Assembly: GCA_036507955.1 (NCBI GenBank) | Contig: DATCIH010000050.1 | Coordinates: forward strand, 1 to 35,190 | Length of the DNA stretch: 35,190 bases | Direction: 5' to 3' | Source: DATCIH01 sp036507955 | GTDB lineage: Bacteria; Bacillota; Clostridia; Clostridiales; Clostridiaceae | In this document: positions 7,834-15,300 of the stretch, one piece after another | Layout of the letters: the number at the start of each line of letters is the position of its first letter | Numbering within the stretch: position 1 is the stretch's first letter | The notes under the pieces: generated by a model | What the model saw: the letters and a program-made list of their open reading frames with translations, nothing else | Told to the model about the DNA's origin: nothing | The model's database searches: none | Translations under genes and position numbers: made by a program

Positions 7834-8136
7834 TCACTCTCCTAATATATTTTTCATTACATACGAATTATAATTTTGTTCTAAATTATTTAATTGCATC
7901 TTAACTCTCCACTCCAGGCTTATTAGACTATATTGAAAACTACCTGCATAAATAACTATCAAAAGAATTCCAGTACAAATCAAACTGGCAGCAGCAGACA
8001 TTTTTTTGCCATAGTTGTTTACTCTATTGTTATCTCTTAATTTAGTAAGTAATCTATCATTATAATCATCTTTCAAATCTATATCTTGATTGCTACTCAA
8101 TATCATTTTGTCAATATTGTCCCATTTCCTCTGCAT
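7834..8136 (-). CDS. Putative membrane anti-sigma factor
   Basis: The 100-residue protein has a polar N-terminal half (1-45, with NDRLLTKLRDNN), one transmembrane helix (about 47-66) and a short outer part. Its gene overlaps the end of the ECF sigma gene by 34 bases and has its own AGGAGGG site inside the sigma coding region. That supports the ATG at 8136 and suggests coupled translation. Size, topology and position are those of ECF anti-sigma factors. I see no zinc-binding HxxxCxxC motif, so it would be a member without the ZAS motif. The assignment rests on context. Confidence 0.6.
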   Translation of the reverse strand: MQRKWDNIDKMILSSNQDIDLKDDYNDRLLTKLRDNNRVNNYGKKMSAAASLICTGILLIVIYAGSFQYSLISLEWRVKMQLNNLEQNYNSYVMKNILGE

Positions 8137-8663
8137 AGCTCGAATCCCTCCTTTTGAAATGCAATTTTCAGTTTTTGCTTTCCTCTATAAATCCTACCTT
8201 CAACATTTTTTTTAGATATATTCATTATGGATCCTATCTCACTTTGGCTTAACCCAATATAATAATATAGAATAATTGGTAGACTAAGTTCAGTTGGCAA
8301 CTTTTTTATGGAATCTTTTATGTAATTTTTTTCTTCTAGGTCAGGTTTATATTCAGTATTTGCTTCAAATAGTCCTGAGAGGAATGTTTTTATGCTCTTT
8401 TTCCTTTTATAATCTAAACACTTATTTGCAGTGATTTTATATATATAGGTAGATAAGCTGCTATTGCCCTTGAAGGCACCTATATTCTTATAGATGCTTA
8501 TAAATACCTCCTGAGAGATGTCCTCAGCCTCCTGATAGTCCTGGGTATAAGAATAGCACAAAGATAATATTTTTCTTTTGTACTTATCCACCAGCTCTAT
8601 AAAGGGTGCTTCTCGCCCTTTCTTTATCTCCTCCACCAGCTCTTGTTCATTCAAGGATATCAC
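8103..8663 (-). CDS. ECF-type RNA polymerase sigma factor
   Basis: The 186-residue protein has sigma region 2 at about 25-88, with the DISQEVF motif (48-54) and FKGNSSLSTYIYKITANKCLDYKR. Region 4 (about 118-166) has KLPTELSLPIILYYYIGLS and the helix-turn-helix IGSIMNISKKNVEGRIYRGKQKLK. There is no region 1 or 3, as in extracytoplasmic-function factors. Its start overlaps the stop of the DUF4097 gene by four bases (ATGA). The operon likely controls an envelope-stress response together with the overlapping putative anti-sigma gene. A self-regulated promoter is expected upstream of 9730, but I could not point to one with certainty. Confidence 0.93.
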   Translation of the reverse strand: MISLNEQELVEEIKKGREAPFIELVDKYKRKILSLCYSYTQDYQEAEDISQEVFISIYKNIGAFKGNSSLSTYIYKITANKCLDYKRKKSIKTFLSGLFEANTEYKPDLEEKNYIKDSIKKLPTELSLPIILYYYIGLSQSEIGSIMNISKKNVEGRIYRGKQKLKIAFQKEGFELCRGNGTILTK

Positions 8664-9730
8664 TCCTGACTATTTACTTTGATTACGCCACTGTCTACTC
8701 TCAATTTTACTGTACCCTGTCCGGTACCATATGTGTGTTCAATTCCCGCATTAATTTCTTTAATACTATTTACATAACATGCTCCTTGATTAACTTGAGC
8801 ATCTATTTTCAAATTTTTATCTTCTGTAATAAAATTTATTACTCCATTTCCAGCTTGAATATCAATATTTTTCGATATTTTATTATTTATAGATATATCC
8901 CCATTATTGCTACTTATTATAATTTTTTCTGCCTTTCCCGTTATAGTTGTTTTACTATTATTCATCTTCATATATATATCATTCACATCACTTATGTTAT
9001 GATTTCCATTATCGAGTTCTACCTTTAAGCTATTAAAAGATGTAATATTCAAATTTCCATTGTTTCCTTTCACACTTAAGCTACTATCAAGAAATTTTTC
9101 ACTATTTTTAATATCTAAATTATCCCCGGTCACATTTATGCTATGTCCATCTGGTATGCTTAAAATAAGTACAACTTTTCTAATATTATCATTTTCAAAG
9201 CTAAAGGTATTTCCTTCCTTATTTTCTACTTCATTTATAAGTTGGGAAGTCTTATCCCAGCCTTTATCTAAAAAAATTTTAGCAGATAACTCTATGTTTT
9301 TGCCCGAGGACTTTCTAAATTCTATCTGTAGATTATTTCCATCTATATTTATTTTATTTCCAGTAGACTCTACCATCTTTGTTAAATTTTTCTCATCGTA
9401 TAGGTTCTTATCAAAGTTATCTATAAGAGTTCCTATGCTGCCTCTATTTTCTAATAATTTTATTCCCTTTAATATTCCCTTCCCTAGTGATGAAAACAAA
9501 TTTACAAACAAAAATACTAGTACTATGGGTATAACTAAAAAATTAAAATTAAGTTTTCCACCCTCCTTACCCTTAGAAAAAAGTAGAACTTCAAGCCCAA
9601 GCACAATGATAATGATTGGCCAGAATTTTATTATTTTATCCCCAAGTGTTGCATTTTCTCTATAAATAAGCATCCATATACCTAAAAATATAAGTCCTGC
9701 CGCAGCAGAAAAGGTACCTGTTTTTCTCAT
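8660..9730 (-). CDS. LiaF-like membrane protein with DUF4097 beta-helix domain
   Basis: The 356-residue protein has three N-terminal hydrophobic segments (about 7-23, 35-52, 62-80), the first two resembling the small membrane module of LiaI/LiaF-type proteins. Residues 120-356 form a repetitive beta-strand region rich in Asn, Gly, Asp and Ile (VKGNNGNLNITSF, VELDNGNHNISDV, IISSNNGDISINN). That pattern is typical of DUF4097 right-handed beta-helix domains. Such proteins are linked to bacitracin/cell-wall stress responses in Firmicutes. It is the first gene of the operon, with AGGAGG six bases before the ATG. The next gene overlaps by four bases. Confidence 0.8.
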   Translation of the reverse strand: MRKTGTFSAAAGLIFLGIWMLIYRENATLGDKIIKFWPIIIIVLGLEVLLFSKGKEGGKLNFNFLVIPIVLVFLFVNLFSSLGKGILKGIKLLENRGSIGTLIDNFDKNLYDEKNLTKMVESTGNKINIDGNNLQIEFRKSSGKNIELSAKIFLDKGWDKTSQLINEVENKEGNTFSFENDNIRKVVLILSIPDGHSINVTGDNLDIKNSEKFLDSSLSVKGNNGNLNITSFNSLKVELDNGNHNISDVNDIYMKMNNSKTTITGKAEKIIISSNNGDISINNKISKNIDIQAGNGVINFITEDKNLKIDAQVNQGACYVNSIKEINAGIEHTYGTGQGTVKLRVDSGVIKVNSQE

Positions 9731-9764
9731 TGGAATCCTCCTATATTTTATTTTACATTAGTTT

Positions 9765-9916
9765 AGACGCAATAATATATCCTTATCCCATGACTAATAA
9801 TAAATATAGCAATAACATTGCTATATTTATTATTAGTTCTAAGTTTACAAGCAATTTCCATTGCTTGCAAACTTAACTTTCGTCTTTGTTTTGTAGGCGC
9901 CCATGCTGAGCGCACC
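9765..9916 (-). ncRNA. Structured RNA leader; possible 5' remnant of a group IIC intron
   Basis: Read on the minus strand from 9916, the segment opens with GGTGCGCTCAGCATGGGCGC. From GTGCGC on this resembles the 5' end of group IIC introns (Oceanobacillus: GUGUGCCCGGCAUGGGUGC, from memory). It lies immediately behind the T-run of a terminator, the known insertion site of group IIC introns. AGACG (9889-region, minus) and CGTCT (9769-9765) pair as a closing helix. It encloses a 14-bp hairpin (9841-9874, one mismatch) and a perfect 20-bp hairpin (9793-9837). There is no domain V, no reverse transcriptase and too little length for an intron. Alternatives are a cis-regulatory leader of the sigma operon or a small mobile repeat. 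Confidence 0.45.
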
Positions 9917-9949
9917 AAAAAAACGAGAAGCAAATAAAATTTGCTTCTC
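9917..9949 (-). terminator. Intrinsic terminator, probably of pfkA
   Basis: GAGAAGCAAA (9925-9934) and TTTGCTTCTC (9940-9949) form a perfect 10-bp stem, followed on the minus strand by seven T residues (plus-strand A-run 9917-9923). It lies about 135 bases beyond the pfkA stop and would end the pfkA transcript with a long 3' untranslated region. Confidence 0.85.
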
Positions 9950-10016
9950 ATTTTAAATATGGTTTAAGTTTAATTCTACCCTACGTTAAGAGAAAAATGC
10001 TTGTCCTATTAGTTAT

Positions 10017-10051
10017 AATTACTTAACACTCTAAAGTAGTGCTAAGTAATT
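10017..10051 (-). other. Stem-loop in the pfkA 3' untranslated region
   Basis: AATTACTTAACAC (10017-10029) and GTGCTAAGTAATT (10039-10051) form a 13-bp stem with one mismatch and a nine-base loop. No T-run follows on either strand, so it is more likely an RNA-stability or processing element than a terminator. Confidence 0.5.
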
Positions 10052-10083
10052 ATTGATTGTTTGCACCTTTTAGCGGGCACTAA

Positions 10084-11181
10084 CTAGTCACCAAAACATG
10101 TTCCAATGCTTCTAGCAACCTTAATAAGGTCACTATCAAGGCCTACATGCTTGTTATTGCCTATAACCTCTTCTAAGGTTACATCGGATATTTCATCACC
10201 CTTAAGTCTAACCATTCTGCCAAACTTGCCTTCACTTATAAGATCAACAACTGCTACTCCAAACCGAGTGGAAAGAATTCTATCATAGGTAGAAGTATCT
10301 CCTCCTCTTTGAAGATGACCTAATACTGTACAACGAATTTCATGATCCTTGATTATTTTTTCTAAATCATAAGCTAATTTATTTCCTATACCGCCAAGTC
10401 TTATTGGATCTGGACTATCCTCAACGATTTTGCTGACTACAACTTCGCCGCCCTTTGGCATAGCTCCTTCTGCAACAACAATTACGCTAAAGGGTCTTCC
10501 CATTGCTCCTCTTTCCTGAATCTTAGCAACAATACTATTTATATCATATGGAATTTCTGGTATTAAAATAGCATCCGCTGAACCAGCTATACCTGAATGA
10601 AGCGCTATCCATCCTGCATTTCTTCCCATTACTTCAAGTAGCATAACTCTATGATGAGATTCTGCAGTTGTATGAAGTCTATCTAAGGCTTCAGTCGCAA
10701 TCTCTATGGCTGTATTAAATCCAAAGGTATAGTCTGTAGCTGCTAAATCATTGTCAATAGTCTTTGGTACTCCAATAACATTAACACCCTTTCTAGCAAA
10801 ATCTCTAGCGGAGGTTAAAGTACCATCACCACCTATAACTACTAAAACATCGATGTTTTCCTTTTTCATATTTTCTACACCAACATCTGAAACATCTTTT
10901 TTTACCATCTTACCATTTTCTTCAACCTGATAATCAAATAAATTGTCTTTGTTTGAGCTGTAAAGTATTGTACCACCTCTATTAAGTATACCTGAAACTG
11001 TTTTGAGATCAAGAGGTACAAGATCATTATTGTATAACCCTCTATAGCCAAACTTATAACCAACAACTTCTAAACCATACTTTAATATCGCAGTCCTTGT
11101 TACCGCTCTAATTACCGCATTTAGACCTGGACAATCTCCTCCACCAGTAAGGAGAGCTATTTTCTTAATTTCTTTTGTCAT
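10084..11181 (-). CDS. pfkA: 6-phosphofructokinase
   Basis: The enzyme phosphorylates fructose 6-phosphate to fructose 1,6-bisphosphate, the committed step of glycolysis. The 365-residue protein starts with the nucleotide loop LLTGGGDCPGLNAVIR. It contains GGDGT (117-121), PKTIDNDL (139-146, with the catalytic Asp pair) and EVMGRNAGWIAL (183-194). A glycine in GGDGT predicts ATP rather than pyrophosphate as donor, while the Lys in PKTIDND is the state shared with the group III and pyrophosphate branches. Length is longer than the ~320-residue classical enzyme. I chose the second ATG because AGGAGG is seven bases upstream of it and overlaps the first. No pyruvate kinase gene follows. It is apparently monocistronic. 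Confidence 0.95.
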   Translation of the reverse strand: MTKEIKKIALLTGGGDCPGLNAVIRAVTRTAILKYGLEVVGYKFGYRGLYNNDLVPLDLKTVSGILNRGGTILYSSNKDNLFDYQVEENGKMVKKDVSDVGVENMKKENIDVLVVIGGDGTLTSARDFARKGVNVIGVPKTIDNDLAATDYTFGFNTAIEIATEALDRLHTTAESHHRVMLLEVMGRNAGWIALHSGIAGSADAILIPEIPYDINSIVAKIQERGAMGRPFSVIVVAEGAMPKGGEVVVSKIVEDSPDPIRLGGIGNKLAYDLEKIIKDHEIRCTVLGHLQRGGDTSTYDRILSTRFGVAVVDLISEGKFGRMVRLKGDEISDVTLEEVIGNNKHVGLDSDLIKVARSIGTCFGD

Positions 11182-11211
11182 ATTCATTCCTCCTAATTCA
11201 CACTAATATAG

Positions 11212-11240
11212 ATTATACACTAAAGCTTATTAAACTTGAA
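11212..11240 (-). promoter_or_regulatory. Probable sigma-A promoter of pfkA
   Basis: On the minus strand TTCAAG (11235-11240) and TATAAT (11212-11217) are separated by 17 bases, about 30 bases upstream of the start codon. The -10 box is perfect and the -35 box moderate. Confidence 0.6.
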
Positions 11241-11341
11241 GAATTTTTCACAATAAAAAAGCAATATTTATCGAAATTTAATTTATATTATTGTTTCCTA
11301 ATAAAATTAATTAATTTATGCCAAAAAATTGTATAAAATGA

Positions 11342-12187
11342 CTATTTTTTTATATTTATTGTGAAGCATAGAACTAACAAAATTAATCCCGCCAAGATTC
11401 TATAAATAGCAAAGATTCTCATAGGTTTCTTCTTTAAAAAATTTACAAATTTTTCAACTACCACTAAGGCAACCAAAAATGATACTATAATGCCTAAGGC
11501 TAAAGCAATGATATGAGCAGCATCACTTGGTATGCTTGTGCTATCTTTATATTTAAATAACTTATAGCCTGTTACAGCTACCATAGTAGGAATAGCTAAA
11601 AAGAATGAAAATTCAGCTGCAGCAGAAGTTGAAAGATCACTTACCCATCCTCCCATTATAGTGGAGGCTGACCTTGACATACCTGGCCAAAGAGACAAAC
11701 ACTGAAACAGTCCAATTTTAACTGCTTGCATAACATCTATGTTTTCTATGTTATTTAACAATTGCTTTTTTCTACCTCTGTGCCAATTTTCCACTAAAAG
11801 TAGAAGTATACCGCCTACTAACATACCAATGGCTACTGGTAAAACTGTAAATAAATACTCATCAATCTTACTATTTAATATTAGACCTATTAAAGCAGCA
11901 GGGAAAAAAGCAACTAATATATTAGCCCAAAGTTTAAATCCCCACCCAAAATGCAATATGGACTTAATTGAATTTTTAATTTTTTCCCAATATAGAACTA
12001 CAATGGCAAGAATTGCACCAATTTGTATGGCTTCCTGAAACATTGTTGCATAACCCTGGGTAGAAGCCTCAGTAAAATTTATAAAATGACCTACGATTAT
12101 CATATGTGCTGTTGAAGAAATTGGTAAAAATTCTGTTATACCTTCAACAATACCTATTATTATAGCTTTTAAAAATAATAAAAACAT
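11342..12187 (-). CDS. uppP: Undecaprenyl-diphosphatase
   Basis: UppP (BacA) dephosphorylates undecaprenyl diphosphate to recycle the lipid carrier of peptidoglycan synthesis, and extra copies give bacitracin resistance. The 281-residue polytopic protein shows both catalytic blocks: EGITEFLPISSTAH (15-28) and PGMSRSAST (168-176). It has seven or more hydrophobic segments. It starts 20 bases after the stop of the TPR-protein gene, with AAGGAGG well spaced, so the two form an operon. No clear terminator follows the stop. 11243-11341 holds only AT-rich DNA. Confidence 0.95.
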   Translation of the reverse strand: MFLLFLKAIIIGIVEGITEFLPISSTAHMIIVGHFINFTEASTQGYATMFQEAIQIGAILAIVVLYWEKIKNSIKSILHFGWGFKLWANILVAFFPAALIGLILNSKIDEYLFTVLPVAIGMLVGGILLLLVENWHRGRKKQLLNNIENIDVMQAVKIGLFQCLSLWPGMSRSASTIMGGWVSDLSTSAAAEFSFFLAIPTMVAVTGYKLFKYKDSTSIPSDAAHIIALALGIIVSFLVALVVVEKFVNFLKKKPMRIFAIYRILAGLILLVLCFTINIKK

Positions 12188-12207
12188 TAAATAAACCTCC
12201 TTATTGT

Positions 12208-14001
12208 CTAATAAAAAAATACAAATTCCGGTATAGTCAAAACCTGATTATCACTACCATTTTGATAATCATCATTTAGTTTTTTAGCCTTATTATAGTT
12301 TTCAGTTATGCTATCTCTTGTATACTGACTATCGGATGGCTTTAAGCCTTCATATGCCTTTTGAAGGTTAAATAGTCCTTGAGGTAGCTTATCTATCCCT
12401 TCTATGGAAATATAATAGCAACCTGCATTATTTAGGGCTAAAATATCATTTTCATTTGCATGATAGGCATTTTTTATTTGAATTATGGCATTAGGAAAAT
12501 CTTTTTTAAGCATATAAATTGTACCTAAAGCTCTATAATATTTAGGATTTGTTGCATCAAGCTTAATGCATTGATTTAATAAAGGTATGGCCTCATCAGG
12601 TTTATTGTTAGTAATTTCTATGGAGGCAATATTGTATATAATCTCTGGATCAGTAGGCTTTACGAGTTCTGCCATCTTAAAATATTCCATTGCCTTATCA
12701 CTATTTTTAGTAGTGTACCAATAATAATTTGCAATATTTAACATTGTATTGTAATTGTAAGGTTCATATAATAATGCAGTCCTAAAATATGGCTCTCCTT
12801 CTATACTCTTTCCTTCTGCCTTTAATATTTCAGGCATTAAAAAGCCATAATTATCTGGGTAATTCTTGTTTTTCAATATGGACAATTTACAATATTTCGT
12901 TGCTAGGCTATAATCCTTCTGATTTAAATAAAACCAGCCTGCGGTGTGAAGTACACTATAACTATTACTATTTGCTTTAATTATTTGTGAAATAAGAGTA
13001 TTTGCTTCATCTACTTTTTTTTGATTTTGTAATATAGTAGCTTCAATGAGTTTAACTTCTATATTACCTATATTCTTACCATTTATATCATTTAACAGGC
13101 CTTGTGCTAATTCCGCAGTTTCTTCCCCAGCTGAATATATTTTTGCCAGCCACATTTTATAAGCAACCTCAGAGGGCTCTGCAGTTGATAAAACAGATAT
13201 CTTTTCTAACAGAGCATCCCTATTATAGGCTGCAATTTGCGATAATACGTCATATATTTTATACTCATCCCTATTTACGTACCAAGCTGCTTTTAATTCC
13301 TTGAACCCTCCATCCCAGTCCTCCACCAGCATGAGCATCCTAGCATATACCGCCATATCGTAAGCTGATTTATTATTGACAGGGTACTTTGCTATAAGCG
13401 CCTTTGCCTTGTCCAATTCATTATTTGCCATGTATACTGTAAACATGGTCTTCATAAGTTCAGGATTTTTCCCATCAATTTTTAGAGCTTCTTCCCCATC
13501 TAAAAGAGCTACATCATAATCTTTATTCATAAACTCAGTAAATATAATATAATTTAATATATCGCTATTTTTACTTTGAGCCTCCTTTGCTCTCTTTAGA
13601 TATCGCTTAGAATTAATCATATCACCTTGAACAGAATAAACTCCAGCTATTTTAACATCCCACATAGGAGATAATTTGTCTTTTTTCGCAAGATTAAGGT
13701 ATTCATTTATTGATTTACTGTAATCCCCAGCATAAAAATATTCCTCAGCCTTATTATCTGTTATATCATATTTTTTATTTTCCCTGGCACTAACAATAGG
13801 TAAAGCGATAAAAAGGGCAAGAGCGATACTGATTGAAGCTATAATATAATTTTCCAAAGGCTTGATTGTAGCCTTATTATTTTTTAAAAAGTCAATTATT
13901 TCAAAATCATAAAAGCTTTCCTGTAGAGTTTTTACATTTTTCTCACTCTTATTAACACTATTTCTACTAAATATCTGTAAAAGCTTGCTTTTAATATTCA
14001 T
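12208..14001 (-). CDS. Membrane-anchored tetratricopeptide-repeat protein
   Basis: The 597-residue protein has a cytoplasmic N-terminus of about 50 residues, one transmembrane helix (about 52-71, IIASISIALALFIALPIVSA) and then TPR repeats to the end. Clear repeat cores are AEEYFYAGDYSKSINEYLNLA, KAMEYFKMAELVKPTDPEIIYNIA and KDFPNAIIQIKNAYHANENDILALNNAG. TPR arrays mediate protein contacts. Being outside the membrane and co-transcribed with uppP suggests a scaffold in envelope assembly, but this is inference. I placed the start at 14001 rather than at the upstream ATG (14064) because GAGGTG lies seven bases before it and the extra 21 residues look non-coding. Confidence 0.8.
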   Translation of the reverse strand: MNIKSKLLQIFSRNSVNKSEKNVKTLQESFYDFEIIDFLKNNKATIKPLENYIIASISIALALFIALPIVSARENKKYDITDNKAEEYFYAGDYSKSINEYLNLAKKDKLSPMWDVKIAGVYSVQGDMINSKRYLKRAKEAQSKNSDILNYIIFTEFMNKDYDVALLDGEEALKIDGKNPELMKTMFTVYMANNELDKAKALIAKYPVNNKSAYDMAVYARMLMLVEDWDGGFKELKAAWYVNRDEYKIYDVLSQIAAYNRDALLEKISVLSTAEPSEVAYKMWLAKIYSAGEETAELAQGLLNDINGKNIGNIEVKLIEATILQNQKKVDEANTLISQIIKANSNSYSVLHTAGWFYLNQKDYSLATKYCKLSILKNKNYPDNYGFLMPEILKAEGKSIEGEPYFRTALLYEPYNYNTMLNIANYYWYTTKNSDKAMEYFKMAELVKPTDPEIIYNIASIEITNNKPDEAIPLLNQCIKLDATNPKYYRALGTIYMLKKDFPNAIIQIKNAYHANENDILALNNAGCYYISIEGIDKLPQGLFNLQKAYEGLKPSDSQYTRDSITENYNKAKKLNDDYQNGSDNQVLTIPEFVFFY

Positions 14002-14071
14002 ATTTTCACCTCGTAGATTTTTACATAGCTTTATTTTAGCAAAAAGGTGAGTAAAAAGCCACATATATTAT

Positions 14072-14099
14072 TTGGACATTTATTCTATTTTGATATAAA
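14072..14099 (+). promoter_or_regulatory. Probable sigma-A promoter of the capA-murT-gatD operon
   Basis: TTGGAC (14072-14077), 16 bases, then TATAAA (14094-14099), the latter preceded by TGA (extended -10). It is 40 bases upstream of the capA-like start. The divergent TPR gene begins 71 bases to the left. Confidence 0.6.
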
Positions 14100-14138
14100 C
14101 TGATATTATTATTTGATAGAGGAGGAAGTGAATTCTAA

Positions 14139-15284
14139 ATGAGAAAAATAAAAAATAAACATCTTCTCGTTTTGGTACTAATATTAATTGTCGCATCTAT
14201 TCCTCTATTATTTTATATAAGTAGCTTTAAAACTATTGATTTTTTAAAAATAATGAAGCTATCGCCTAAACTAAATACTTCTAATGGGGATTTCTTAAGC
14301 CCTATAACTTCATCTCCAATTGTTAATACGGAGATCCTTGTAAGTTTCGCTGGAGATTGTACCTTAGGAACCGATGATAATTTTCCTTATGCAGCAAGCT
14401 TACCTGGAGTAATAAAAGCAAAAGGTAACGATTATTCCTATCTTTTTAAAAATGTAAGCTCTGTATTTAATAGTGATGATATTACAACTGTGAATTTAGA
14501 AACAGCCTTAACAAATTCTACTGGAAAAAGAGATAAGGGCCCTAATTCTTTTAATTTCAAGGGAATTCCTGAAATGGCAAAGGCACTTACCTTAGGTGGA
14601 ATTGAGGCAGTTAATATATCTAATAACCATATAAATGATTATGGCAGCACTGGTATAGCAGATACTAAGACATCCCTTAAAGCTGAAAATATTGGTTTTT
14701 TTGGTGAGGGAACAACTTACTTAAAAGATATTAAAGGAATTAAAATTGGATTTCTAGGCTATCAGGGATGGAGCGATGATTCTGGCTTTCTAAAAAAAAT
14801 AAAGTCTGATATCGAAGCTATAAAAAAAGAATGCAACTTTGTTATAATAAATTTTCATTGGGGTATTGAGGCCCAATATTACCCAAATGATGTACAAAAG
14901 CATATAGCGCATTATGCCATAGATAACGGTGCGGACCTCATAATAGGTCATCATCCTCATGTGATAGAAGGTATCGAGAAATATAAAGATAAATTAATAT
15001 GCTATAGCCTTGGTAATTTTTGTTTTGGAGGCAATTCAGGGGTAGGCGATAATCAAACTTTCATATTCCAAGTTAAATTAGATTTTCTTGGCAATAATAT
15101 GAATAGCTTAGAGGTGAGGGCTATACCTTGTAGTGTATCTTCAGTAGATTATCAAAATGACTATTGCCCAACACCCTCACTCGGAAGTAAAAAGGAAACT
15201 ATCCTTAATAAACTGAATGCTTTATCTTTTAATCTTGATTTTAAGATTAGTGATAGCTTTAATAAAATTTATTTAGATAAATAG
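14139..15284 (+). CDS. CapA-family metallophosphatase-fold protein, membrane anchored
   Basis: The 381-residue protein has an N-terminal signal anchor (about 8-28) and then a CapA domain, the calcineurin-like fold of poly-gamma-glutamate capsule proteins. Visible motifs are AGDCTLG (71-77), NLETALT (119-125), ISNNHINDYG (160-169), NFHWG (238-242), IIGHHPHVIEG (268-278) and YSLGNF (289-294). All predicted metal ligands look present. No capB or capC gene is nearby, so capsule synthesis is not implied. Its place ahead of murT and gatD (gap 16) suggests a wall-related role, for example hydrolysis or transfer at a glutamyl bond. AGGAGG lies 13 bases before the ATG, rather far. Confidence 0.85.
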   Translation: MRKIKNKHLLVLVLILIVASIPLLFYISSFKTIDFLKIMKLSPKLNTSNGDFLSPITSSPIVNTEILVSFAGDCTLGTDDNFPYAASLPGVIKAKGNDYSYLFKNVSSVFNSDDITTVNLETALTNSTGKRDKGPNSFNFKGIPEMAKALTLGGIEAVNISNNHINDYGSTGIADTKTSLKAENIGFFGEGTTYLKDIKGIKIGFLGYQGWSDDSGFLKKIKSDIEAIKKECNFVIINFHWGIEAQYYPNDVQKHIAHYAIDNGADLIIGHHPHVIEGIEKYKDKLICYSLGNFCFGGNSGVGDNQTFIFQVKLDFLGNNMNSLEVRAIPCSVSSVDYQNDYCPTPSLGSKKETILNKLNALSFNLDFKISDSFNKIYLDK

Positions 15285-15300
15285 AAATTTACATAAGAAG

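Noticed and set aside
9060..9665. 201-codon plus-strand open frame
   Set aside because: It is antisense to the DUF4097 gene; its composition (Phe/Ser/Leu-rich) is what the opposite strand of that gene gives, and there is no start signal.
9763..9951. 62-codon minus-strand open frame between pfkA and the sigma operon
   Set aside because: It runs straight through three strong hairpins, including the pfkA terminator, has no ribosome binding site and no protein-like composition.
14002..14064. N-terminal extension of the TPR protein from the ATG at 14064
   Set aside because: No ribosome binding site; the next ATG (14001) has GAGGTG at the right distance and the extension would run close to the divergent promoter.
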